From positions 7,785,765 through 7,849,764 of the forward strand of contig CM048840.1 of NCBI GenBank assembly GCA_026545765.1: 64,000 bases of DNA, read 5' to 3'. The stretch comes from Plantago major. Lineage: Eukaryota; Streptophyta; Magnoliopsida; Lamiales; Plantaginaceae. Both the position numbers and the translations under genes were made by a program. Positions 45,901 to 58,115 of the stretch are shown here, in pieces. How positions within the stretch are numbered: the stretch's first letter is position 1; each line of letters begins with the position of its first letter. Below the pieces are notes generated by a model, which saw only the letters and a list, made by a program, of their open reading frames with translations, was not told the DNA's origin and did not search any database.

Positions 45901-47683
45901 AGAATGTGGGAAAGCCTTATGTCAGTAGCAACTAGCAATGGTAGGACAAAGTTATGTAAAGATTTTGCAGGGTGTATTTAAGATTATGAACAATTGATTC
46001 TTGTATATGTACATAAATTCAGCCTTACTGGCTCCTAAAATTATTTTCATCATTTTGTAGTTGTACTCAGTGAACTGTAATGCTTTCTCCATATCTAATG
46101 TCATGCTGCCAAGGCTTGCAATTTAATGCAGTTGATGCTAACCAGAGGATCACATGGGATGCAGCAGGGTTTATGTTAAGTCATTCAATTTAGTACTGCC
46201 TGAGATAAATAGGCACCTAAAAACCAGTCTTTTGAGTAATTAGCACCAGATAATTATGGATCTTAACCTTGCTCATGTTAAATCCCTTAAGTTAAAGAAT
46301 TCCACCTTTGCCAAAATAAATCAATTATTAAAATAAGTGAAAAGAAAATATTTATAAGTAAAAGAAAGATAAGTGGTCCACCATCATTTGTCAAATTGAT
46401 GGCCATATGTGACGTTATTGAACATATCATTATTCACCTTCAAACAACTTTAGTGGACCTCCTCTACACCAGCAGTTATAGAACATATCTTCCCAACTCT
46501 CGGATGACTTCACCAATCAGGGTCAAAAGATTAAGTTGTAGTAATTTGGATCTATAAAAATACACGGGTTCCACAAAACGGACAAACCAAAGGTTGCTTG
46601 CATTGACAACATTACTAACAATCCCTAATCTAATCTAGACTTTATGTTTCTTTCTTTCTTTCACATCAGTAGGACAGCAACCAAGATTCTAGTATCATCT
46701 TGGGCTCATGTAGGGCTGAATTTTTTACATTCACAAGATTCCAAAATATTTATTTTTACAGTAGCAGGTTGGATTCTCCTGAATACCATTCACTGCTTAT
46801 ATGACAGTACATAACTACATATGGTAGTTATCTTGTCTAATACTCCAATCAAGCTAATAGGCACTACTAATTACTAAACAAAAATAAATAAACAATAAAA
46901 GAAGCACAAACATCGTTTTGGCAGTTAATTTACTTTTTTCAATCAACAGATTCACAATTTTACCATGAAAGACTTGAGAACAACCTCACATCTTGACTAG
47001 TGTAATTAAGTTTAGAGATTCCTAATATGTGCCTGTAACTTGCTTTACTTATGACATGGGTCCCACAACAGGTCTACAAATAACGTAACCCAGGTAAACC
47101 ACACTAATAGTAATCAATTCAGAGTATTAGTTCAACTACTTACTATACACGATATATTTTCACTTTCAGAAACTTACATATGAAGCTAAGAACCTCAAAA
47201 GTAAAGAACAATTATGCCGAATAAAAAAGGAACGCAAACCAAAAGCAGTAGCAGAGAAGGAAAAAAGACAAAGTAAAAGCAAGCACCAATTCAAACAGGT
47301 AACAGACACCATAAACAAATCACGTACTAGAAAATTCAAAATCACAAAACAAATAAAATGAAAAATCACAAGCTTATGATAACAATTAGCTTCTAGCTGT
47401 TCGATCCGTACGCAACAAATGCTGTTAAATCCAAGCTTCCATAAAAAAGCTCAACATCATACAAACATAGCTAATAACTGATAAGCAGGATGAAATTAAT
47501 GACCTGATGGCGATAGTTCCAGTAACCGCTCGAGCCAGCCAAAAGGATGGCCCATCTGGTACCAACGGAATCATCATCATCGGCAGCTTGAGACGGAAGC
47601 TTGATGAAATTGTCACGGCTGTCAACCACGGCGGCGATTGAGAGGACAAGGAGGAGGAGAACGCCGGTGGCGGAGCGAATCAT
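42998..47683 (-). CDS. VPE: Vacuolar processing enzyme (legumain, peptidase family C13), nine exons
   Basis: Exons on the minus strand: 47504-47683, 45734-45898, 45496-45652, 45175-45260, 44899-45098, 44520-44568, 44160-44369, 43506-43712, 42998-43180. All introns are GT-AG and phases match, giving 478 codons, the usual length. Residues 1-22 form a signal peptide (hydrophobic core [12 protein letters not shown]). [17 protein letters not shown] is at 44-60. Catalytic His161 lies in YYTDHGGPG and catalytic Cys203 in LEACESGS, 42 residues apart as in plant legumains. One N-glycosylation site (Asn134-Lys-Thr) is seen. The C-terminal propeptide (from about 330) ends with the pepsin-inhibitor-like pro-domain. 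The family cleaves after Asn (and Asp) in the vacuole, matures storage and defence proteins, and has caspase-1-like activity in cell death. Sequence suggests the vegetative gamma type, not certain. Intron 1 is 1605 bp. The gene looks intact and is the only clear host gene. Confidence 0.96.
45899..47503 (-). other. Large intron 1 of the VPE gene
   Basis: 1605 bp between GT (47502-47503) and AG (45899-45900). AT-rich, no ORF of merit, no recognisable transposon ends. Its neighbours are short introns, so the length stands out. Confidence 0.85.
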
Positions 47684-47833
47684 CTTCGTCGTTGTTTACA
47701 GTGGATGATGACGATAATGGTAGATTCTTCTTTCTGTATTGATTGTGATGTTGTATAGATATAGGATAGATAGAATTATTTGGGGGAAATTATTGAGTTC
47801 GTTTGGTATTGGAAGAAGCTGCTTTGTATGGAG

Positions 47834-47868
47834 TTATATAGAATAAATAAAGGAGATGATGACGTGGC
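47834..47868 (-). promoter_or_regulatory. VPE core promoter: TATA box and ACGTGGC motif
   Basis: Minus-strand TATATAAC (47834-47841) lies about 150 bp before the ATG. About 20 bp further upstream is an ACGTGGC core (47862-47868, plus-strand orientation), the classic ABRE/G-box-like site bound by bZIP factors. This would fit abscisic acid or stress control, which is known for some VPE genes; here it is inference from one motif. Confidence 0.45.
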
Positions 47869-47869
47869 T

Positions 47870-49429
47870 ATATGGTATACGTACCTGATTGGTGTGATCT
47901 TCTGTATACATAACTGAAAACGGGAAGGCTAAAATCGTGTATACTTCTTTGGAAGACGAAGACATGTTTTTATATATTAACACTAGTAAAATCATTGACA
48001 TAGCCACATAGGCATATTATCAATTTTGTAACGTACCAAATTTCCGATAGAGTTTTAAAGTAAATATGCTATTCCTATCAACAAGATTTATCTTTATTTT
48101 CATGAATGATAAGCATACTCTAATTGTTTAGTAAGTATTGAGTTAAAATGAGAATTAAATGAGAAAAATTAGTTAATAAATAACTGAGTTGAATGTGAGT
48201 TACATAAATTTCGAATAGAGTTAATATTTTATATTACTAGTAAAATTGTACACGTGAAAATTCACATGCCAAATAAATGAGTCTCATATTAAAATTTAAA
48301 TATGCATGACATAAACATTATAATATATATTTAAACTTATACTTAGTTAATTAAAAATTCAATCATGATATATGTTAATTATATGAGTAAATAATAAAAA
48401 TATAAATTTCGCTGATTATAATGGTGGAAGTAGTGGGAGATGATGTTCAACTTCCTTCTTTTTTTCTTTTCCTTTTTAGCTTTATTTTTATAGGTGAAAT
48501 TTGAAGTTAAAATTAATCAATTGGTCAAAATTAAATTGATTGGTGTAAAAAGTACCTTTGGATAGTTCTCTTTTAGAATAGTAAATATAGGTTTATAGGG
48601 TTGTTAGATAGATGGGTCTAAGATATAATTGATGCGTGTAAGAATGAATTGATAGATTTGATTTTTTAAGTTTATTTGATTGATTTTAATGTTGTTTGAT
48701 TGATTAAGATTGTTAGTATGATTAAAAAGTAAAGAGAGATAAATAGTAGTGTAGAAAGAGATGATAATTGTTAAGTAGAGTTAAAATTTTTGTTTTCTAA
48801 CTAGATGTCAAATGCTTGAACATTTTTTTTTTTTTTTTTTTTTTGACTTGGTTTTGTTGGTTTGGTGGTATAACAAACACCCCGACTTTCTCTAGAGCAA
48901 TTTTATGATAAGTGGCCAACGGTTAAGTCTTGTAGTGTGCAGATGTGAATAAAAGTGTAAAACCAATTTATTTTAATGCAATTAAAACTCAATTCTTACT
49001 AATTTAAAAGCGAGGAATGTGTCAAATGGCTGCCTGGGATATGATTATAACTGGTCTGACTTTAACATAACTTTAACTAGTGAATAGTAACTCATCTTTA
49101 ATTGAGTTGTGAAAAATTATATTTGTAATAGACTTAAATTTTATAGGGTTTATTTATGGTTATTATATATGGTGTGTAAATTAAAGTGAAGTGAAGTGAT
49201 GTGTGTAATAGTTTTTTGGTTTTAATGTTATTTGATTGGTTTAAGAATAAGATTGTTATAATAAATGAAAAAAGTAAAGTGGGGGGAAAAAAATTAGGGA
49301 GTGATAAAATTTAATTAAATTATGAATAGTTGGTGGATTAAAAACGGATTTGATCATCTCGATTAAAATCGTATGGCAAACAGGGTGGAAATGGTAACTC
49401 GATTAAAGTCGAACTTTAACAGAGTAAAA
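47870..49429. other. AT-rich intergenic DNA
   Basis: No gene. A 23-base T run at about 48822-48844 followed by GACTTGG may be the tail of an old minus-strand retroposon, but no matching duplication was found. GT/AT-rich simple stretches fill 48400-48800 and 49140-49330. Confidence 0.6.
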
Positions 49430-49483
49430 TGTAACGCCTCAAAGTTTCAAGTCAAATCCAAACAGCTTAAAGGGATCGAGAAT

Positions 49484-49600
49484 ACTACTCATACCAACAA
49501 GGTACACCTTTCTTTTCGAGAATCCATCTATAAGAACTCCAAAGTTTAAGCGTGCTTGCTCTGAAGCAATCTTATGATGTGTGACCAACTGAAAAATCTC
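49484..49600 (+). repeat. 5S rRNA-like sequence in the Cassandra 5' LTR
   Basis: Matches to 5S: CATACCA, AAGAACTCCAAAGTTTAAGC, GTGCTTG, then GATGTGTGACCAACTG for the intermediate element and box C. It is an RNA polymerase III promoter relic, not a working rRNA gene. Confidence 0.85.
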
Positions 49601-49875
49601 CGGTTACATACAGTGAAGACAAAGTCTTGTGGAAAGGACTTTATGTTGATGCAGACAAAGATATCACCCGGAGAGTCGCCATCGAGTAATACATGGCCCA
49701 TTAGTGGTCCGGGTCATTACAAATGGTATTAGAGCCGTGTCAACCCAAAACCCACAAGGGGTGGACGGTTGGCCGGACCATGGTGCGGCGAGGACGTCGC
49801 ACAATTCAAGAGGGGGTGAATGTATCGCCCCAAAGTTTCAAGTCAAGCTCAAACAGCTTAAAGGGATCGAGAACG

Positions 49876-50032
49876 CTACATCATACCAACAAGGTGCACC
49901 TTTCTTTTTCGGGAATCCATCTATAAGAACTCCAGAGTTAAGCATGCTTGCTCTGGACAACTCTAGAGTTAAGCGTGCTAGCACTGGAGCAATCTTAGGA
50001 TATGTTACCAACTGGAAAAGTCTCATGGTTCG
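49876..50032 (+). repeat. 5S rRNA-like sequence in the Cassandra 3' LTR, with duplicated box A
   Basis: GCTACATCATACCAACAAGG and GAACTCCAGAGTTAAGC match 5S. A 31-bp unit (49928-49958) holding AGTTAAGC.TGCTTG is repeated at 49959-49989 with a few changes. The 5' LTR has a single copy, which accounts for most of the LTR length difference (337 against 292 bp). Confidence 0.88.
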
Positions 50033-50157
50033 TGCACGAGTGATGACAAAGTCTTGAAAAGAACTTGTGTTGATGCAATGATCAAAGATATCACCCGAGA
50101 ATGTCAGCGAAAGAATCGCTGTGCCGAAGGGTGAAACGAATGTTAATGGTCATTAGA

Positions 50158-50871
50158 ATTCTGAAAAGAGGCTTTAGATGTTTGATTTGTGGATTTTTCA
50201 TTAATAAAAAATCTTAATGAAAACGTTTTCCTTATAGCTACAGTAATAAATATTTGACAGTTTCCAATTTGTAACTATTTCATGTGTTCTTGGTTGGGGT
50301 ACTCGTACTCACCCTGTTACCATTGCAAATCAGCAAATGCATTTTGATTGTTAAACGATAGAAACGATTTGATCTACTTTATCGGCGACAAAAATTATTT
50401 ACTATCATGATGACTTACTTCATTGGTGGGAAGTTTATTTGGCGTGAAGCCAACTCTAACGCGACACGGATTATATTGACTTGTGTGTTTCTGACTACCT
50501 GATTGGCTTCAATATCTTACTGGCCCAAACTGCACCATTTAAATAATCTAGTGCCCACTTAATTTTATAGGGCTTTTTTTGAAGTAAAATTGTAACACCT
50601 GGAATTCTAAGAACTTAAGAATTAAATACGTTATTCAATATATGGAAAAAAAGGCGAGCCTTGTGTTATGATAATTCATTCATACTATAATTTTTAGAGT
50701 TAAATATGATTGATCTGAATCAATATTAGAATTGATAACTCACTGTAAAATCTCCCCGTGCACACGAATGAGGAGTCACAATGTCATGGTATAGTGTCGA
50801 AAAAGCACACTCCGTCACTGATGTTTTGAAACATGATTTTTTAAATTTGTATACTCAAATACCACGAGTTA
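50158..50871. other. Intergenic DNA without recognised features
   Basis: AT-rich, no ORF, no repeat structure seen. Confidence 0.6.
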
Positions 50872-51755
50872 AATGCATAACACCCCCCTCAATTATTAAT
50901 AATGTGCGCGAAACCCCTCCGAGTTAACGAATTAATACCATACCTCATTGAGTTATTAAAAATGCGCACAAAACCCCCTACTCTTTATTTTTAAAGTGTG
51001 TGAGGTACACTCTCATTAGGTGCGACTATAGATGTTTGTTTATGTTATCTTACACCAAATCAATGGAAAAAAAAATCATAGTTATTAAAAATATGCGCAA
51101 AATCCCGTGGAATTTTTATAAAGTCATTGCAATACCCCTTTTACATGAATACTAAATATACATGATGAATTCGTATTGTGTGCAGTTTGACTCGTTAGTC
51201 CATATTTTCGAAAATATTAAAATGACTTAAATTTGAGCTATTAAAAATGGTAAAACTCTACTTTTTTCCCCGATTAAATGAACAACAAAAATCGATCACA
51301 CACTACTGGTTATATAACACTGAAATATATAAATAACAACCATAGATAACACTAGTTAAAATTGTCGCTACATATCACAACATATACCAATTCATTATTA
51401 GTCATGTAAACGGAAAAAAAAGTGAAGGCCAAAGATAATAAACTGAAATTATAAATGTCCAGTCCACCTATATACTCGCGTTAATTTGAAGTAAGAAAAC
51501 CTAAAAGAACATCCATTGTCGCACCTAACACGAGCACGCTGTAAAAAAAAAAAAGGCTGAGGGGGTTCCACGCACATGTTTTAATAACTCAGGGGGGTTT
51601 TGCGCACATTTTTCATAACTCAGGGGCTAATTTATTAGCTCAGAGGGGTTTCGCGCACATTTTTTAATAACTCAGGGGGTTTGATATTAATTTATTAACT
51701 GAATAGGGTTTTGCGCACATTTACAATAACTTAAGGGGGTTATTACCCCCATGAA
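50872..51755. mobile_element. Foldback element with long terminal inverted repeats (MULE-like, non-autonomous)
   Basis: The left arm (50872 to about 51065) is repeated inverted at about 51480-51755, with ACCCCCCTCAATTATT facing AATAACTTAAGGGGGT and ATTAGGTGCGACTATAG facing ATTGTCGCACCTAAC. The arms contain a sub-repeat of about 45 bp, GAGTTATTAAAAATGTGCGC plus AAAACCCCC: two to three copies left, four to five right. Arms of about 190 bp or more without coding DNA suggest a Mutator-like non-autonomous element, though a foldback of other origin is possible. A 9-10-bp duplication was not identified. Confidence 0.65.
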
Positions 51756-54700
51756 ATGAATTGAGAAAGCTATTAGGGAAACGTCACAATAAAAAATTGA
51801 AAACTTTAAGTGTAAATTTCATTTTAAGAAACATACTTAGATAGTTACGAAAAACAATCAATAAAAATTGTATAGAAATCGTATGGTGCAGGAACATCTT
51901 TCATCTTGATTGTATTGATATATACAATTGATGTTAATTATAAAATAGCATTCGATATTTTGTAACATGATTAGCAGTAGTATAATTTTATCGCAAGGGC
52001 CATGGTAACATGTCCAACATAAGATATCCAGTATGTGTTGCTTTCATACACGAATAATTCTAGTTATTATTATACTATATACTGCATTGATCATGAATAA
52101 ATTTCCCATTTTTGTCTTGTTAGAATAAAATTTTAATCCATTTGATCACACGTAATTGGAAGAATATTTAAAAATATTATGTTGTGAAACTATAATCACT
52201 ACAACAATTTTAACTGTTTTTCCAATTTATATATAATCAGTGGTTAAAATATTTTTTTAAAATGAAATGGCCGGAAAACATATAACTTGGCTTATCATAA
52301 TTCTCAATCAATGAATTAAAACTTCAATCCAACTTGCTATAATGGACTCAATTTCATTATCATGAGACAAGAGATCTATATAATATATAATATCACGGCT
52401 TGTCTAAGTGCAATCGTGTCAATTTTCGTCCCTTTTATATTCAAAGTATTGAAAAAAATTAAGTATAAGAATGTGTATTGATAAGAGAATTATATTTTTT
52501 ATCAATTAGACAAAGAATACCTCATAAACTCGTTGGTTTGGTTTATTTGATTACGTAAATAATTATTAGTAAAATTTTAAAATTAACGGAGGTGAAAGCT
52601 TCTTTTTTTCTTTCCATAATATACATTAAGTAGTGTGAACAAAACATGTATACATGAATTTTAATACGGTGATTGATCAACTATCAATGAGTGCATTATC
52701 AATCAATACCAGTCACCTTATCAACTCATTTTGTCAAATATACAGTAAGTTCACAGTTTACCTGTAACTCTTAAAGTTTGTAGAATATAATGCATGCAAT
52801 AATTGAAATGAAGAAAGTAATAATTGAGTTGACAATATACCTACGGTTATGAAGGTGAGGTTGACACCCTGTAAACAAGACGATACGGGTTATATAACCC
52901 CTAGTTGTAACATTGCATCTTTAAAACAGAAAACTTTGACAAGATATTTGGGATATATCGGAAATAGATGAGTCTTAAGTGGGTGTAACGTTAGTCGAAA
53001 TATATGGTGTCCAATTATCCAAGAGTGTACCTCATGATAACGCGCAGAGGTAAGCATGACCGTCCGAACTTTTTCTCCCATTCATTTTCAACATCGCAAT
53101 CACTAGTTATCAGTATATGTTATGCAACGATAGATAATTAATTTCATGCGTACTGTTCATTTATTAAGAGAGAGTGAGAGGAGGGTGACAAATTGTGGCT
53201 TGATTGTGAAACTCTATACTTTGTCAACAATGGCAACTATATCTTTGATAATTATTACGTTACGTACATAAGTATTAAGCGTATATATAATCCTATAGGT
53301 GGATTGAGTGTGGATAACCTAGGCTACTAGATATAAGGGTGTTTAAGAGAGTGAACTTTAGTTTCAAACATAATGTACCTGGTTCGATTCCCACACATTT
53401 TATGTAACTTTACAAAATTTTAGCAAATTACACTTGTTGGAAATATTATACGTTCTACCTTAAAAAAGAAAAAATTAGACGTTTTAACTATTTTTAACTA
53501 TGTATTTCTAGTTTTACTCTCACCTTTTCATTTCTCTTCAAGTATTTACAAAATTATCACTAAATTAATTTAAAAACCTTGGGAGTTACTTTATCTTAGT
53601 TTAAGGAAAATTAGTTAAATATTAGTTTGTGAGTGATAGTAAAGTTGTAAATGGGTGATAAAGTAAGTGAGAGAGTGAATAAAATGATAATAAAGTAGGA
53701 AAGAGAAATAATAAAGAATTAGATAGTGGGATAAAAATTTTACTTTTTTGGATTAGAAAGTTTCTAACGAAACACTAAAAAAGGAAAGTTAGAATGTTTT
53801 TAATGGAACGGATGGAGTAAATTAGACGACGTTGCAAATGTGTGGAAACACCAAAAATTCTCTGTATACTTTCTTTAAAATGTAACCGTTGCAACTCTTC
53901 AATAAAAGACGGTCATTTTTTAAGAGGTTTTGAATCTAACTTTGTGATATTCCCGGGTGAGTGTAGTGCGGAAGATATTAAACTAGACGTCTCTTCCTTC
54001 ATTTGATATAAGATGATAATCGCTGCAACCTATACCAATTCAAAGAGCTCGAGTCTTAATATACACTTATGGTATGTCGTTTCGACCCGATCTCTCTTGT
54101 GTCTTTAGGGACTTGAACCTCTACATTATTTTAAACGAGATTTTTGGTTTCACGTATCTATCATTAACCACCAAGTCATCTTGAAATTGGATCCCATTTC
54201 ATGAACATGATATCATATCTATCTAGTGCGATGTATGCATCTACGTCAAAGTAGTGTATTTATATGGATTACTCATATAAACTCGATATGGACATCCAAT
54301 TGTCTTGATTTGAGTTATACACAGCACATATTATATAAATATCAAATAAATTGTCAATCAAGAATATGAGAGATGTTTCCATATAAACTCAAAAAGGTGA
54401 AGTAGATACCAAGAATTAAAAGAGATGTGGATAAAACAGGCCTGATCGAATCTATTTCTAATCCCGAATAGAGTATAGTGATGTGGGGATCCAAATACGT
54501 ATACACAATATCGATTTTGATATACAACTCTTATGATTGTATAGATTCGCGCTGATTATATAAGTTGATGACAAGTTCTCGTTTTGGTTAAAAGATTTAT
54601 TCTTCTTGAATGGGTGTATAATTAGATTATGTTGTTATACGGCTGTAGGCATAGATAAAGGATAAAACGTCCATTGGTCCTCACTCAATATATTCCATAA

Positions 54701-55380
54701 TCCATAGACCTAAACGTATAGATGAAGAAGAATAGCGATGCAACAAGTTGAGAAGGAATCTTCAAGAATCTATATAACAAAATGACAAAATGAGTGGAAT
54801 TATTGATGGTATACTATATAGTATCAAGTTAATTAAACACAATGACCAATTAATTTTTGCTGCTATTGGTCCTACTGGTAACACTTGCCATGTGATGTGC
54901 CCATGAATTTGGACAACAATCAATGCCCTTTTAGTTTGATCGTGAGTTTGACGATTTATAGATGCTTGTTTGTCAATTGCGATGTAGTCAATGGTATGAA
55001 AATCAAATTTGAGCAATATTTTTATTTTGACAAAAATTTCTGGTGAAACTTTCGGCCGAACATGTGAGAAAAAATTGAAACTATAGCTCCTGGGGTTGTT
55101 GGTCGCTGAGATCAAGGCCCAATTGGAGTAAGTATAGAAGGCCTTTCTAAGTTCCATCTTTCCGTAGTCAAACCACATCGTAAAATTCTTATAAAAGTTA
55201 TAACTTTCTTAAGTATGAGGAAAAATCATATACCTCTAACTTATTTAATTGTCTGATAGATTCATCTAACTTATAATGATTTGATTAGAATGTGAGAACA
55301 CGCTACACGTATTATTGTGGCACATAGTTACAGTTATAGAAGACGTATACGAAGACAAGTAATATTGTTGTTTATATATG
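51756..55380. other. AT-rich intergenic DNA
   Basis: No supported gene. A 138-codon open frame at 54762-55178 (minus) has no recognised motif and average composition; it may be chance or an old fragment. Near 53440-53822 stutters of GTGAGAGAGTGAATAAA and a right end GGAACGGATGGAGTA look like a half-decayed Stowaway MITE. A perfect box-B-like GGTTCGATTCC is at 53381-53391. Confidence 0.55.
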
Positions 55381-55389
55381 AATTTCAAG

Positions 55390-55680
55390 TTGAATTAGTG
55401 TTTGAGTTAATCTGTTTTAATTTAATTGGAGAAGATGAAGCATAAAAATTGGTTATCGTTGTTTTCTAATGATGAATTGATTTTGTTGGGTTGAATTAGA
55501 CTTTAAAATTTAATTGGAGAAGACGGATTGATTTTTTTAATAATGATTTGATTTCGTTGGGGTTGGATTAGTGTTTAAAATTTAAATGGAGAAGGAAGAT
55601 TGATTTTTGTTATGATACATTGATTTTGTTGAGATTGAATTAGGGCTTGTAATTTGGTTGGATAAAGCAGATTGTTTTTT
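55390..55680. repeat. Diverged tandem repeats, about 65-90 bp
   Basis: Four units share GATTGATTTTGTTGGGTTGAATTAG followed by TAAAATTTAATTGGAGAAG and variants. Spacing is irregular, so the array is old. Confidence 0.6.
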
Positions 55681-56351
55681 GTCATAAAAGTCTAATTTAC
55701 ACATATATTACAAATAAATTCAATTTAACTTAAATTAAATACCCAATTATACAACTCAAATAGTTATCCACTTATATATATACTATAATATGGATTTTCT
55801 TTATTTTTGAGGAAAAATATTTCACAACATTTGATCAGCCACATCTCTTGGCCCACAAGAAAGCAGTTATTTATTTGACTTCAGCACGATAGTCTTCCAC
55901 CCCCATAGTGCGTGGTAGGGTGACACTCTAGTCCATTATTGGGATAAAAGTCATAAAACAAGTAAAATGAGAATTGGACAAGCCCTAAACACACTCTAGT
56001 CCATTAATTGAAGATCTAAATGTTGTGTTCTGTTGCTGATGGATTTGACGGAAGATGGGAGAATAGGTTTTGTAATTTCTGATACTTAAATTAAGAATTC
56101 TTGTTAACAAGGTTTAACAAACCAATGTGGACTTGTATATCACTGAATCAAAGCAGGGGTTAGTCTGTGTTGTAATTTTGATTTTGTTGGTCTTGCTAAG
56201 TTACATGATCATGTGTCCATGGACTATAATTTTGTGTCTAGTACATGGAACTTGGTTCCGTCTTTGGTTAGAACCCGTCATCTCTAGTGATAGAACAAGT
56301 TCTACCCCACTTATGCCTAGTAGGGGAAAGTTTCATTTTGTAATTCGGTTT

Positions 56352-57524
56352 TTTTTTTTTTTTTTTTTGTATAAGCCAAATATATATTACGAAACGAGAA
56401 CAAGTCCAAGAAAATACTGATAAATCATGAGGTATCTTTCGAAAAAACTAGCGGAAAAACAACCCTTAATCCCAACCTATAACTCCACAAGAGACTGAAC
56501 CTCAAGTTACAAAAATAACAAAAAGCATTCTGATAAGATTCCAAAGAGAGGTAAAAGAACAAGCAGCTTTCGAAATGGAAAAGACTCAAAACCCCAACTC
56601 CATCCAAACCTTCCAACAAGAAGCTTAAAAAACAAACAACACCCCAACTCCATCCAAACCGCCAACAGAGAGGTACCTAAGGAACACCAAGCACTAGAGA
56701 AACAAGAAAAGTTAACGAAACTAGCCTACGCTCCTACACCCTACACTTGTCTTTCAAAGTGAGTGGCAAGAAATTTAAAGCGAGGTCTCGAAAACACGAT
56801 AACTTGAAGTCTCCAACAAAACCTCAACCACCCCAAGCAAAAACACAACCCTAAACCGAATGGTCATAAGCAAGTACAAAATAAGACAATTAAGAGTTAT
56901 CTGATAAAACAAACCACAAGCCCTAATAGCTACACCCCTACACCCTAGACTTATTTTTCAAAGTGAGTGGTAAGCAATTTAAGATGTAACTAGAGCAAGA
57001 GTTCGGTATTTGTATAACCCCCTACACCTATAATACTTGCAAAGGAACAAACGGTAAGAAACTTAAGAAGAGAACGCTTAAACCTCAATGTAAAAACTTT
57101 GAGTTAAAACAGCATAAGATCATCGTAGTACATGAAAAAACTACTCCCTTATGTGTCCACTCACCAAGGGCCAACAAGAAGAAAAAAGGAGGGAAAGAAG
57201 AGCAAGAAGCAAGACCACTTTTTCAACAAAACAACCTGCAAGAAGTAAACGTTAGCCAAAAAAAAAAAAAAAAAACTTGCAATGGCCACCAATCCACTGC
57301 TAAAAAAGCGCAATCCCTTCACTAGGCCCAAATCGCCAAACACCACACATCAAAAAATACTCGCATGTGAATGACAAACAATGATAGCTCATATCCCTTT
57401 CAATCACGCCAAAACTCTCACAAATTACACCATGTTCAAGCATAAAAGTGGTTCACCCAACCAAGGATTCACACAATTATAAGAGTTTAGCTCGCCCTTT
57501 CCTTTAAGCCCCGACCACACCGAA
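56352..57524 (-). mobile_element. Retroposed segment with poly(A) tail, minus strand
   Basis: A T run (to about 56369, the tail on the minus strand) adjoins the segment, and TGTAATTCGGTTT occurs on both sides (56339-56351 and 57525-57537). These are signs of LINE-driven target-primed integration. The end of the insert (TTTGGCTTATACAAAA on the minus strand) resembles L1 3' ends of plants. No RT or other protein is recognised. Two internal blocks near 56730-56780 and 56938-56980 repeat ACACCCTA(C/G)ACTT followed by TTTCAAAGTGAGTGG. It is either a long 3' UTR of a truncated LINE or a processed transcript. Confidence 0.75.
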
Positions 57525-57839
57525 TGTAATTCGGTTTGTACACTCTTGTTTAGTAATGAATGCTTAGTTAAAAAAAAAAAAGAGAGAAAAAAAAAGAGCA
57601 AGGTTGCAAAATAGAAGCGTGTAACTTCCCGCAAATGAAAACAATAATGAAACTAAAAACAAAGAAGCCCTAGATATTTGGGGATGTACCACCCGTGATA
57701 CTAAAGTAACAAGCAAACTAAACTGAAAAACAATAATTTATAAGCCGTCCCTGAAGTTCTGGATTGTGCAATTTAATCCTTCAATTCTGCTGTTATGTGC
57801 AATTCAGTCAGAATAAGTTAGCTGATGTTTCATGTTACA

Positions 57840-57869
57840 CTAGTTAATGGCCCGTCGATACTCGACGGG
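57840..57869 (-). other. Helitron 3' terminal hairpin and CTAG end
   Basis: Perfect 8-bp GC-rich stem with a 3-base loop, then CCATTAA and CTAG. In Helitrons this structure serves as the transposition terminator. Confidence 0.9.
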
Positions 57870-58115
57870 GCATGGAAACAAACCCAAAATAAAAAATGAA
57901 TAAATTTGTATCATAATATTTCGAAGTTGAAAAACATATAAAAAGTGCAGTGACAAAATACATGATCTAATAGCATTAACATTGCACCGGAAGTCACCCC
58001 TACCTGTAAAAAATTGTAGAATGTAAATTAGTGAAATTGAGCACAACCATTTATAAAATTTATTCGGTGGAAAAAAAATTCTAAAGTTCATACACATAAA
58101 AATAAAATCACTTCA

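Larger units (their letters stand above)
49430..50157 (+). mobile_element. Cassandra-type TRIM with 5S rRNA-like LTRs
   Basis: 5' LTR 49430-49721 (TGTAACGCC...GGTCATTACA), primer site TGGTATTAGAGCC (49724-49736, tRNA-Met type), a 70-bp internal part, polypurine tract AGAGGGGGTGA (about 49809-49819), 3' LTR 49821-50157 (TGTATCGCCC...GGTCATTAGA). Both LTRs hold a diverged 5S rRNA gene. That combination of very short non-coding element and 5S in the LTR defines Cassandra. No protein is coded; it must move in trans. No clean 5-bp duplication is left, so the insertion is not young. Confidence 0.92.

Noticed and set aside
48822-48844. Poly-T run as the tail of a minus-strand retroposon
   Set aside because: No target duplication or body could be matched on either side.
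49484-50032. 5S rRNA genes
   Set aside because: Diverged from 5S at many sites, and placed in two LTRs with primer site and polypurine tract between them; this is Cassandra.
53300-53420. tRNA gene or SINE suggested by GGTTCGATTCC at 53381
   Set aside because: Box A is unclear, no cloverleaf arms pair, and no A-tail or duplication was found.
53440-53822. Stowaway MITE
   Set aside because: Only a right-end-like GGAACGGATGGAGTA is clear; the left end and a TA pair could not be matched.
54762-55178. 138-codon minus-strand frame as a gene
   Set aside because: No motif recognised, no supporting promoter or homologous copy in the window; may be chance in AT-rich DNA.
56127-56420. 97-codon plus-strand frame
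   Set aside because: Hydrophobic run ending in a T homopolymer (poly-Phe) that crosses the retroposon border; an artefact of composition.
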